DNA of 64,000 nucleotides from NCBI RefSeq assembly GCF_000003855.2, contig NW_003101681.1:4631359-4695358 (forward strand), in the 5' to 3' direction. Below, piece by piece: positions 1 through 10,139 of the stretch (positions within the stretch are counted from its first letter, which is position 1; each line of letters opens with the position of its first letter). Made by a program: the position numbers and the translations under genes. Below the pieces are notes generated by a model. That model had not been told where the DNA came from and made no database searches. It saw only the letters and a list, made by a program, of their open reading frames with translations. Origin of the DNA: Blastomyces gilchristii SLH14081. Its lineage: Eukaryota > Ascomycota > Eurotiomycetes > Onygenales > Ajellomycetaceae.

Positions 1-1378
1 TGCTGATGAGCATTTCTCTGCATTACTACAATCGTTGATAGGACTTCCTTCCGCATTTTCCCCTCCCTCACCAAGGGATTGGATGTACATCCAGGGAGGC
101 GATCCCGCAGTCAGATTCCATCACCATAGGCTCCGCGCAACAGAAACTGGGGCTGGTACTCAAGACTCCCAGTCGAGCGGCTCACGACACAGCTCTGAAA
201 AGTGCACCTGTGGGCGTGATGGTGGTACGACTACCTACACTGATGGGAATGACCCATCTGATGTACCGTGGTTAGAAAGTCGACGACATTTTGAGCATCA
301 ATTTCCGTCGTCTATATTTGATTCGCCGCTAGAGAACCTGTGGCCTCTTGACCCGTTGCACTTCTTCTCAATTCTACCCCGTTCCAGCTTTCCATTTTCC
401 TTCGATTTCCTATCCTCCTCGACCTTCCAGGGTTGGCCCATCTCGTACCTTCTCTTTTCTCCGTACTCCCCACTCCACCTCGAACGCCAGAAAAATATGC
501 GGCACAAGCCATACGAGAAACCCCTCTCTTCGCTATTCTCCGCATTAATACCTTCTCATGAGGCTCACGAGTCTGACACCCCGCGTTGGCGAGAAGCTTT
601 CGAAGACCTATTGCGCATAGAAAATGGCAAAGATATGTTAAATAGTGACTTGGGGGCGGTCGTCAGAAAAGAAAAGCCAAAAGATTGGATATCCGGTATG
701 ATCGGCAGAGGTAGCCTTGGTCCCCATTGGACTCATGTCCAGAAGGGTCCAAACGATTATTTCAACTACAGATACAGCCAGCCCACCGATGGAGCAGGAA
801 AAGGGAAGATGTCTCGGCCTGGGTCCTCCCACGAATATGATGATCGGGAACACTCTATGCAGGGCGACAAGTGGCTCACGGAACTCGATCTGTACGAGAA
901 ATTTCTGGACCGCGTGAATGAACCATCAGACGAGGAGGATATTCCCTTAGTAAGCCCACTGATGGGAATGATAATTGAAGACCGACTCAGAAGACGGGAA
1001 CGGCTATTGGAAGGACAAAGGCGATGGCAGCATACAGTCGAGAATAAAGACTTCGACTTCCAACGTGATGGCTCGGACGTAAATTCCAACGATACAGCCT
1101 CCATTCAAGCCTCACAGCCTTCTCCACCGTCTCCATACATTACTTCCACCATCACCACCACCGAGCGAAGGACTCTGCCGGACGGCTCGGTGCAGACTAC
1201 CATTACTCGAAAGAAGCGGTTCTCTGATGGAAAAGAAGAAAGCAATGAAACCGTTCAGGTGGAAAACGCCAACCATCCACCATCAGGAAGTGAGACCAGC
1301 CAGGCACAGCTGCAGAGCGCCGAGCAGACTAACGATCGTGGCTCCCAGAGGAAGGGTGGCTGGTTCTGGAAAGATTAA
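1..1378 (+). CDS. Uncharacterised fungal protein, 5' end cut by the window edge
   Basis: The reading frame is already open at base 2 and runs without a stop to TAA at 1376-1378, so 458 residues are visible and the true start lies outside the window. I do not recognise the family with certainty. The middle part is rich in aromatic and charged residues (for example GPHWTHVQKGPNDYFNYRYS). Near the C-terminus there is a TTTERRTLPDGSVQTTITRK block, a pattern that recurs in several disordered fungal and HAX1/MLF-like proteins. The last 60 residues are polar and low in complexity, ending in WFWKD. No signal peptide or catalytic motif can be judged because the N-terminus is missing. An upstream exon or intron could exist. 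The coding call is strong; the function is unknown. Confidence 0.75.
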   Translation, partial: ADEHFSALLQSLIGLPSAFSPPSPRDWMYIQGGDPAVRFHHHRLRATETGAGTQDSQSSGSRHSSEKCTCGRDGGTTTYTDGNDPSDVPWLESRRHFEHQFPSSIFDSPLENLWPLDPLHFFSILPRSSFPFSFDFLSSSTFQGWPISYLLFSPYSPLHLERQKNMRHKPYEKPLSSLFSALIPSHEAHESDTPRWREAFEDLLRIENGKDMLNSDLGAVVRKEKPKDWISGMIGRGSLGPHWTHVQKGPNDYFNYRYSQPTDGAGKGKMSRPGSSHEYDDREHSMQGDKWLTELDLYEKFLDRVNEPSDEEDIPLVSPLMGMIIEDRLRRRERLLEGQRRWQHTVENKDFDFQRDGSDVNSNDTASIQASQPSPPSPYITSTITTTERRTLPDGSVQTTITRKKRFSDGKEESNETVQVENANHPPSGSETSQAQLQSAEQTNDRGSQRKGGWFWKD

Positions 1379-2156
1379 ACCATCTCCACTTTTCTCCACC
1401 TCTTTGCTTACTCGAGTTCTCGGGATTCGACCCCACGCCCACCTGCATGCAGTTATCACATTATTGCTCTCCCGTCTCCCTCTCCATTCTTTTTCTTTTT
1501 GACTCTTAGCGTTAATCAATGTCGGGCGTTTGCACTCATTTTAAGGCTGGAACTTAATATTATTCACGACGTATTTTGGGTTTCCTTTGTTATTCACTGT
1601 TGCAATTTCTCTTACTCTGTATTTTATGACAATCTAATCTGACACCCTGGTATGAATTTTCGTGAAGAAATAAGGATCAAACAAAACACAATGTGAGATA
1701 TATACTGCGTACATCTGAATAAATTCAAAACATATTGTGACACTATGAAGTAAATTAAGACAGAAGGCAGTTATCTCTCCTTCCCGTTTGTATTTGTTAC
1801 CCCTTTCCCCACCCTCTGCATTTGATCAAGCTTAGTGAGAAGCCATACGAACATACGACGCCATCGTGTCAGGCCCCTTAGGCAGAACTTTGCAAAACTT
1901 GGTAGTTTAAACGTTCATGAGGCGTCTCCTGCTGCGCCCTCTGCAGCTTATCAGGCGCTACTAGAATAAAAATATCCAGTAGCCCTGGATTCCACGGACA
2001 TTATGGGGCCGCATAGAACACTTTTCTTTTTTTATAGCAATTAAGATTTCCAAAGTTTGGGAGAAAGGATGTCGAACTCAGGCTAAATAATAAACAAACA
2101 AGAGCTTAGCACAAACTCAATGCGGAGAATATGCAAGCCTCATCAGAACAGAAAAC

Positions 2157-2339
2157 CTAAACTTGATCAATAATTATGGGTCTGTCTGCACCTGGCCAGC
2201 TGGGTTTCTGGAAATCGGATGGCCATTCTGGCTGACGCGCTGGCTTTGGAGACGAAGGTTTATTAGTCTTGTCGCTTGATGGTCCAGTGTACTGGTTGGA
2301 GCCATGACCGATGGGGAGCCAACGAGAAGAAGACATCAC
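2157..2339 (-). CDS. Possible small protein or last exon, doubtful
   Basis: This is a 60-codon frame starting with two ATGs, with polar, proline-rich composition (SSPKPARQPEWPSDFQKPSW) that looks less like translated UTR than its neighbours. An AG acceptor-like site (gctgacag) lies just upstream on the minus strand, so it could be the last exon of a small spliced gene. No homologous family is recognised and no upstream exon could be fixed. Treat it as a candidate only. Confidence 0.2.
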   Translation of the reverse strand: MMSSSRWLPIGHGSNQYTGPSSDKTNKPSSPKPARQPEWPSDFQKPSWPGADRPIIIDQV

Positions 2340-2907
2340 CAGCCTGTCAGCACGCCCTCACGCTTCGACTTGCAAGAAGTGCAACAGACGCTGACCCCCT
2401 CGTGTGTTTCATGTGAGTTAGAAATCGCTGAACGCCCGTCCTATTTGTTGCCTAGATGATTGATATCCCGATATTTGCCAGATGGCGCCCATTCGGGGGA
2501 AAGATCTGGTTCCTTCACCCCACCCTGCCGCCTCCCTCGCGGCTCCGGCCAATAACACCTCCTTTCCAACGCAATCGGGCGAATCATCAATGCCCAGATT
2601 CTGGTCGGTTAATATCGTGCATCTCGGCTTGCACTTGGAACATCATCCTCGGAAGCCACAGCGCGCGCCAAAGCAATTCCCCGCTCCTTGAGGCACACTC
2701 ACTCAAGCCCATGAGCATATGGAAATAATAATAACGGGACGCTTGCATGTGCGGCCGTAAACTATTATTATTATTCTCCCAAGAAACCTCTGCTGGCTCA
2801 AATCGCCCCGTCAAGCTTTCAATTGGTGGTTGAGGCAATAATGGACGCGTTTCGCAGTGATTCCCGATCCTCGCTGAGTTTCTCGTTCGGGGCGATGGCT
2901 TGGCTCA

Positions 2908-2947
2908 AAATAATAAGAATAAGAATAAGAATAATAATAATAATAAT
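2908..2947. repeat. AAT/AATAAG microsatellite
   Basis: An imperfect run of AATAAG units passes into pure AAT repeats in the gap between the first gene and NPY1. Confidence 0.85.
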
Positions 2948-3515
2948 GCACATCAACCGGATCCAACTAGAGGGAGTGTTCGGTTGCACGCTTAACCTCG
3001 TACAATCTTGTATAAAAGACCCCACTTACACAATCTTACACACTCCATTCAACATTGTCTGCACGAAAGAGGCCTTGTGTTCAGTCTGCCATTCTTATAT
3101 CATATCCCTTTTTTTTCTCCACTTACACGCGATTAGACTTCAATGGTGTAACTAGATCATATAGTGAGGGGTTGTAACTGTAATAAGGCAAGGTTGGGAG
3201 CGTGTAAAGTTATATACAAGTATGCTGCCAGGTTGAGTATTATCCTGTAGTAGTGCGGGGGCTCACATTGTTGATTATATGACTCCTGCTGTACACTTAA
3301 AATACTATCCACTTTTTACGTGCAGGTTATAACTAAAACAGACTTGTACTTGTATGTACATACATACGTACAACCGAACACGCCCCCTGAGTGATCCCAT
3401 TTACCGTTTACAAACTGCCGTTGGCGCAATAATAGCCTCTGTGGAGTTACTCCGTCCTCCTCTGTGCTAGCGAAAGCTGACATCAGCGGATTTTATAATT
3501 AACTAACTTAACCAG

Positions 3516-3533
3516 TTAACTAACGTTAGTTAA
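3516..3533. repeat. 18-bp perfect palindrome TTAACTAACGTTAGTTAA
   Basis: The 18 bases equal their own reverse complement. A related TAACTAACTT lies just upstream at 3499-3510. Similar TAACTAAC words recur around 28.5-29.3 kb and 53.3 kb. Confidence 0.8.
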
Positions 3534-4108
3534 TCGTAGCTTCGGCTAATCCTCCGAGCCTCAAATTTCAAGTTGTCAATCTATCAGTGTAAAGCAAATT
3601 TCGTCTCTCAAGGCTGACAAAGGCTGGTGATGCCTTCAATTGCAAGGTATTTGGTACAATTGGTGACCAAGATGATTGTGAAATTGCATTCTCTCTGTCG
3701 ATGCATGCTGGGAACCTAGACTGATTATCCTAACCACGGCCCTAAATGCAACCATCCCATGTTCCCCTGGCGTAAAATTAAAACATCTTTTGCCATGGTA
3801 GCAAAATTTTCTAATACATCGAGTGTCTGACACCCCGCGGAATTCCAATCAATGCAGCAACTTCCCCTCCGCTATCTCGACTTTCGCGATGTTTTTGGAT
3901 CTAAATGAAAGCCTTCAACATTTCCCCTTTGGGGAATGCCGAGGTCAATCCGCTGAGTCATCGTATAATCGCGGGGAAGACGACGAGCGAGAGCAAGCAA
4001 ATGCGCATCTACACACTTTTGTCAAGCCATTTTCTGTCTTAACACCCTGAACCCGGAAGAAGAGCTCATATACATAAAACCCATTGTCTTCACCGGGAAC
4101 AAATAGCC

Positions 4109-5434
4109 ATGTCCTCCGCTCCCTCTGAAGCCATTGCTGATATACCCGCACCCACGCATGCCCAGCTGGATTCCATGCTTTCTCGCAAGTTTGGCAAGGA
4201 GACAGTGAACTATTTCTCAAGTGAGTAACTATCTCGCTCATTTCCTCCCCATCTCTGTAGTACAACGATATGGCTAAGCCCTAGCATCTCCTTCGCAGGT
4301 TCGCGTTTAAACCGGGTCTCGTTCCTCCGAGCAGATGGCGCATTCTTATCAGCAGCGATAAGACACCCAACAAGCCGCTTTCTACTCTTCAACGAGCTCA
4401 ACCCCCTCATCCGCAGCCCCTCAGAGCTCTTCTACGCTTCCTACAATGATGTCAAGACCCTCGTTCCCGAAGACATCTTCGATAAATCCGAAGTAGACGC
4501 CCTCAAGGACTTCGACCCCTCCGTCACAAAGCCCCTCCTGATATTCCTAGGTCTAGACGAGACGCAGACGGAAAATACTTTGAGCTACAAAACGTATAAG
4601 GGAACCCCCTTCTTCGCCCTAGACGTCACCCCGCGCGGCACAATAGAACAACCTGCCAAGGACATTATCGCAACTATGGAAGCCAAGGGCTTGTCTTTCT
4701 TCCGGGGCCGCACCGTCACCACCCTCCCCGCCGACATAGCCGCCATATATGCCCAAGCCCGCGCCATTCTCGACTGGAACACGCGCAACATATACTGTGG
4801 CACCTGCGGCCACCTAACCATGTCTGTCCAAGCGGGCACAAAGCGCGCTTGCCCACCGCACGACCCCCAAGGTCCCCGCCCGCCCTGCAGCACCCGCACA
4901 ACGATCTCAAACATCTCATTCCCCCGTACTGACCCAACCATCATCGTGGTCGTCGTCAGCCACGACGGCCAACGCCTGCTTCTGGGCCGGCAGAAGCGAT
5001 ACCCGCCCAACTGGTACTCGACGCTGGCCGGGTTCATTGAGCCCGCCGAATCCGTCGAGGATGCAGTGCGGCGCGAGGTGTGGGAAGAGTCTGGCGTGGT
5101 GGTGTCCCGTGTCGTCATCCATAGCACGCAGCCATGGCCGTACCCGGCCAATCTGATGATTGGCGCCATTGCGCAGGTGGCGAAGCCGGAGCATGAAATC
5201 ATCTCGCTCCAGCATGACCCAGAACTAGAAGATGCGCGGTGGTTCTCTATTGCGGAAGCTGAGGAGGCGTTGAAAGTGGGCACCAGCGATTTGTCGGGGA
5301 AACCTGGGTCGGGATATAAAGAGGGTGGGCTGCGCTTGCCGCCCAGGACGGCGATTGCGTATCAGTTAATTGCCGCGGTGGTTCATGGGGAGTTTTGGGG
5401 GGGGATTAGTTATGCTAATGGGCCCAAGATGTGA
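4109..5434 (+). CDS. NPY1: NADH pyrophosphatase (Nudix hydrolase, NUDT12/NPY1 family)
   Basis: Two exons, 4109-4220 and 4299-5434, with a 78-bp intron (GTGAGT...GCAG), give 415 residues. The family hydrolyses NAD(P)H to NMNH plus AMP, and some members act on NAD-capped RNA. The N-terminal domain covers about residues 1-190. Zinc-ribbon cysteines are seen at about 204 and 207 (YCGTCGHLT), 222 and 234. The Nudix box lies at about 282-304 (GFIEPAESVEDAV then RREVWEESG). It is followed at about 313-321 by STQPWPYPANLM, the SQPWPFPxS signature that separates NADH pyrophosphatases from other Nudix enzymes. Yeast Npy1 is peroxisomal; here the C-terminus is GPKM, not a canonical PTS1, so peroxisomal import through the C-terminus is not supported. 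The start is the first in-frame ATG of the exon joined to the Nudix reading frame. Confidence 0.95.
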
Positions 5435-6517
5435 ATGGGTTGAAGTGTCAGTGCAGACGGGCAGGTGTCAGGCTTTCAAGCCTGTGACATACATCCCTGT
5501 GCTTATTGGGAAAATTAGAAAAAAATAAAATAAAAATAAAAAGGCAAAGAAAAGAAGGTCAATATAGAAATGATTCGCCGGGTTTGACTGCGATACCCTC
5601 CTGCTCATATGGCATGGGCATTTTACTTTTGATACCACAGTTTGTTAGCGATATATACATAAAATTGGATTTACAGGGCGCGTATTTGAAGAACAATAGA
5701 ACGCACCGCCTCGCTATCTTGTACCCTATTAGACATAGTTATATTAAGATCACAGATACCGTATGATATGTCGCGTCTTCGATTCATTCCCCCGCTCATA
5801 TGCATACAAGTGCGTAGACATCATCTTTGTATCAGAGATTTTTCCCATAGGCGGCGTATTTATCACGCCTGACACCCACCTCGAAAATTCACCTTGGTTG
5901 GGTAGCTGAAAGACATAGACCGAAGCTCGATCAAAGGTCCTTGCCTGTAGGACTGGGTCAGAGAGGCAGAAAGAGGTTTGGGACTATATCATTCAAATGC
6001 TATAACGTCAATGGGACTTGGAATATTCATGACACCAAACAAGTAGCTAAACAAGAAACACCGTGGGTTGCAATCATACGGAAAGTACTGTGGAGGTGGT
6101 GAATAAGAGGGAGAGAGAGCAAAATAAAAACTGGGTAGTATAGGACAAAAGGATCGCAGAGATAGAGAAGGATCTTGAAAGAAATAGAGCAGAATAATGT
6201 ACGCAGTTGGCAAAAAGGGGGAAATGAGTTCATAATGGGCAATCACATCCCCAATTTGGGGGAGAAAAAAAATAAAGGTTATATAAACGGATATCGCCAA
6301 ACATGCTTTTCCTTTTTGTGTTTCCATGTACGAAAAAAAAAAGTAAGAAAAAGGAGCCGCTTAAATTTGTTTGAAAAGAAATAAGGCATTAAAAAAAAAA
6401 TAATAAAAAAAGAAACACTATGCTTCTCCACCCAACTGACAGTTCCCTTCTTGAGAAAACAAGGGGGGAACAGTTCCGGTGTGGAGCTATAAATGAATAC
6501 CACGAGGATCTCTACTT
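5435..6517. other. Convergent 3' flanks of NPY1 and CTK1
   Basis: This is AT-rich DNA with several A-runs and no supportable gene. Both neighbours end here, so it is probably 3' UTR and terminator sequence for both strands. Confidence 0.6.
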
Positions 6518-9500
6518 TCAATTTTCAAGCGACTGAAGCTGAGAAGAGGTACCTTCCTCTATGCGTGCCCGCTTGGTATCCCGCCCATCACTGCTCCGAG
6601 CAGCGCCACCGCTCACTCTACGCTTTTCTTTTTCGCGCTGATGCTCTGCACGACGAGCTTCTTTGTCCTTTTCCTTGCGGTGGGCTTTGGATTCGAATTC
6701 GTGCCAGTCGCCTTCGACATTTGCGAGCCTAGTGAAAGGGTTGTTAGTTACAGAGGATGAAAGGATAAAAGAATGGCTGTCATGATCAGTATAGCAGAAA
6801 ATTAAACTTACTCAATAGCCTGCTGGGGCCCTGGTTCCTCTGACGTGAAGTATGGGTGTGTGAGGACCTCCTCAGCAGAGGGTCTTCTGACAGGATCATA
6901 CTGGAACATCTTGGAAACGAGGTCTAAGGCAGCAGGGGACAGGATATTTTTATAAACATCGTCAAAGGTGCGTGGTTTCCGCTCTGTCGGGCGTAATAGC
7001 TCAAACCACGGCATTTCGACAATATCAGGCCAGTCAGCGCGGGTCGGAGTGCCCAATGAATTGTATAGCTTCTCAAGTTGACTGATCTCGCCACCCTCAC
7101 CGGGGAACACGGCTTTCTTGGTAAACATCTCTACCCATACACATGCAGCACTCCAGATATCGACGGCGGGGCCATATCGAGTTTCTCCTAGTAAGAGTTC
7201 TGGTGGGCGGTACCAGATGGTGATGACGCGGTTGGTGTAGTCTAGCTGCCGGCTCTTAGAGAAGAATCGCGCGAGGCCGAAATCAGCAAATTTCAGTTGT
7301 CCCTGATTACTGATGAGGATATTCGCGGCTTTGATGTCTCGATGTAGCACCCCGCGGTGGTGTAGATAATTTAAACCATCGAACATTTGTCGTGCAAGAT
7401 GTTTCTTATGGGCAGCTGTGAGAGAGAATGTCGGATGGTTGATGAGGCCAGTCAGATCGTGAGACAAGTACTCGAACACCATGAAGCATTCGTTTTTCTC
7501 TACCATAACCTCCTGCAGACAGACAATATTATCATGCCGGAGATGTTGGAGCAGTCTAATCTCACGAACGGCCGTAATGGGGAACCCATCCTTCTCACCC
7601 TCCATACGTATCTTCTTCAGCGCGACCATATTCTTAGTATAAACATGAATGGCCTTGAACACCTTGCCGTATGTTCCCGCTCCAATAACCGACTCGTTTC
7701 CGGGTTTTCGGTAGTAGACAGAGTCGGACTTGGAGAACTCTTCAGATATCGTTGGACGTGGCTTCATTCGCTTCAGGATTTTCTTCGGTTTCTTACGTTC
7801 TGGCGATCGCTCTGGCCGTCTCTCATGTCGGGGCTCCACCCGTCGTTCATCCCGTCGATCACGATACCTCTCTCCTCGATTGTCAACCCGACGGTCGTTT
7901 CTCCGCGAGTCTCGTCTGTCATCTCTTCGATCCAGCCGATTACTAGACTTTTCCCTCGGTGGAGGAGCATTCGATTGTTTGTTCTTCGTTGTCTCTACCG
8001 CCTTTGGAGGGGGTTCACGCATCCTTTGTGCAAGGTCGGGCACTGGCTTAGGCGTAGCCGGGGCCGGAGCCTTTGATTTGAAAGCGAAACTGAATTTTCC
8101 TGATTCTTTCTCTTTGGGTTGTGCAGGGGCACCCTGTTGTCGATTGGGAGGCGGCATTTTCTTTGAATCTTGCTTCTCCGGTTTGGGCTTTGAGTCTTCG
8201 TCTTCCACCTGTAAATCCTTGGATGGGCGGAATGGGTTATCATCTTCGTCAATTTCAGGCGATAAGCGCTCATCTGGAAGGTGAGGATGTTGAAGCGAGC
8301 CCCCAGGAGGTCCGTGTGCTCCGCGGCCACGTCCACCGGAAGGAGTCCATTGCAGATTGTTAAAATGGCTCCCTCTTCCCCGTTGTTGCTGTTGTTGTTG
8401 GGTTTGTGTTTGGGGTTGTGGTTGTGGCTGCGCGTTCCCATATGATTGCGAACCTGGTCCAGAAAATCGACGATCCTGGGTTTGATTATATTGAGTGCCC
8501 CGATATCCCGGAGGGCCACCTCTATATGTCTGACTAGAGTATCCTGGTTGTCCGTGGGCTGCGCTTGCGGAATACGGCTGGCCTTGGTAATACTGTCCCT
8601 GAGACCCGCCCTGCGGAGGGGGATAAGTCGCCTGTCTATAAGGTGGCGAATAGCCGCCCATTTGTCTGAATTACATCGTTAGTTTCAAGTCATGATGAAT
8701 ACCCGGCGTTTGTACGATTTACTAACCCTTGCTGCCCATGGTATGGCTGCTGGCCAGTCCACGATCCCCTACTACCACTGTACGGAGACCCCGATTGCGG
8801 GGACCCAAGGCGGGAGCTCGTGGGCGTCACATACTGTGGCGAGGTATTGTAAGATTGGCGTGTATCGACCTGTGGACGAGATGGTCGGCGTGAGCCACGC
8901 ATACTGTGGTTTTGAAAAGTATCCCGTATCCGAGCATCATTGTCGGTATTTTGATTCGGGTTCCCAGCATCGAAGCTAGGAATGGGACGAAGAGGGGATG
9001 GAGAGCGGCGTGGGTCATCCACAATAGACTGGATTGGACGCGTAGATTGCATTTCTGTGCTTTTTCGATAGTTCGGCGGTGGTGATTGCCGCGAGCCTCT
9101 TGACACTAAGGAGTGACGGGATGAAGGGCGCGGGGAATGATCCACGTAGTCCTTTCCAGGCGGAGGACTCCGAGAAACACGACGCGGGGATAGGCTGCGT
9201 CTTTCTATGAATGAATCTCGGGATCTGGAACGCCTGCGGCGAGACTGCAAGTAGTCGGATGTCGAGACTTCAGAACGAAGGTCCGCCGGTCGGTAATCCT
9301 TGCCACGGGGAATCGGGGCCCTCCTCGGGGAGAAATTGCGACTGGGTCGACCTCTGCCTCTCTCGGGGCGGTCTCGATTACGACCGTCTCGCCGCTTGGG
9401 GCGTGGGTGCGGCTGAGGGCGAGATGGCGAAATGCTCCGACTTCGTTTCCGCTTGGGGGGCGGGGCAGGAGACTGTGGTGGTAAATTTTTGTGGTCAGCC

Positions 9501-9892
9501 CGAGAAGTTACCTGAGCCTCTGGCTGACGCGTAGAATCTCGCTGTTCAGTGTCTGCAGCCCTGATGTGAGAGGAAGGAGAAAGTCGTCTGTTCCTATTAC
9601 TATTATAATTGCTATTAATGTGTTTCTTATTATCTCCCCTCCGGCCTGTCTGGGGACGACGGGACGATTGATTATGATTAGCGAATGAAGCACCACGGCC
9701 TCTAGATCTTTCGTGGCCACGGCCTGCCCCACGACGCGAGGCCGGCGGTGATCGTGGACGCCGCTCAGGCCGTTCGCGGTCTCTTTCTCTGTCTCGTTCT
9801 CTGTGATGTGGATGTGGGTCGTCTCTCTCTTTGTGGTCGTCGTCGGCTCTCCACTGGTCTTTCATCAGCGGATTCCTTCGGGACCCAGCCAT
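6518..9892 (-). CDS. CTK1: CTD kinase I catalytic subunit (CTK1/CDK12-like cyclin-dependent kinase)
   Basis: Three exons on the minus strand, 9892-8727, 8665-6812 and 6728-6518, with introns of 61 and 83 bp, give 1076 residues. The kinase domain spans about 713-995: glycine loop GAGTYGKV, Lys739 in VALKKIRM, cyclin-facing helix PITAVRE (751-757), catalytic HRDIKAAN (Asp832), DFG (Asp850), and activation-loop Thr about 866/871 before WYRPPELLLG. This PITAVRE pattern marks the Ctk1/CDK9/CDK12 branch, which phosphorylates Ser2 of the RNA polymerase II C-terminal domain with a cyclin-K-like partner. Residues 1 to about 390 are rich in Arg, Ser, Pro and Asp (RS/RD dipeptides); 390-700 are Q/P/G-rich then K/E/R-rich and probably disordered. 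The short last exon adds EGDWHEFESKAHRKEK, a tail common in fungal orthologues as I recall them. The protein is about twice the length of yeast Ctk1. Confidence 0.93.
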
Positions 9893-10106
9893 GTAATCGT
9901 TAGCGGCATCTGGTTAAGAATCGGTTGAAGGGATAAGTTGGCAGCAGTTGTGTCGGGAGAGAGGGGGTTGATCAAGAAACGTCGTGCGGAATAGAAGGAC
10001 TGGCGATACTGGAGATTCCTTTTGCGCTAGCGGCGTTGAGGGCTTGGCGTCAACCGGAGTCAGCAACGGGCGCCCACAGGCACTCACTGCGCAGTTCGGT
10101 TTCTTT

Positions 10107-10139
<33 letters not shown>

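Larger units (their letters stand above)
1379..4108. other. Intergenic region, 2.7 kb
   Basis: No gene with convincing coding character was found. The stretch holds the 3' flank of the first gene, an AAT/AATAAG microsatellite (2908-2947), an 18-bp perfect palindrome (3516-3533), a TACATACATACGTACA tract near 3357, and the leader of NPY1. A 60-codon minus-strand frame at 2157-2339 is listed separately as doubtful. Confidence 0.6.

Noticed and set aside
1415..1445. GGATTCGACCCC resembling a tRNA T-arm
   Set aside because: No matching acceptor, D or anticodon arms upstream.
4585..5283. 232-codon minus-strand frame opposite NPY1
   Set aside because: Antisense shadow of the Nudix gene; the plus-strand reading has all catalytic motifs.
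7730..8284. 184-codon plus-strand frame opposite CTK1
   Set aside because: Arg/Ser/Gly-rich antisense reading of the disordered kinase linker.
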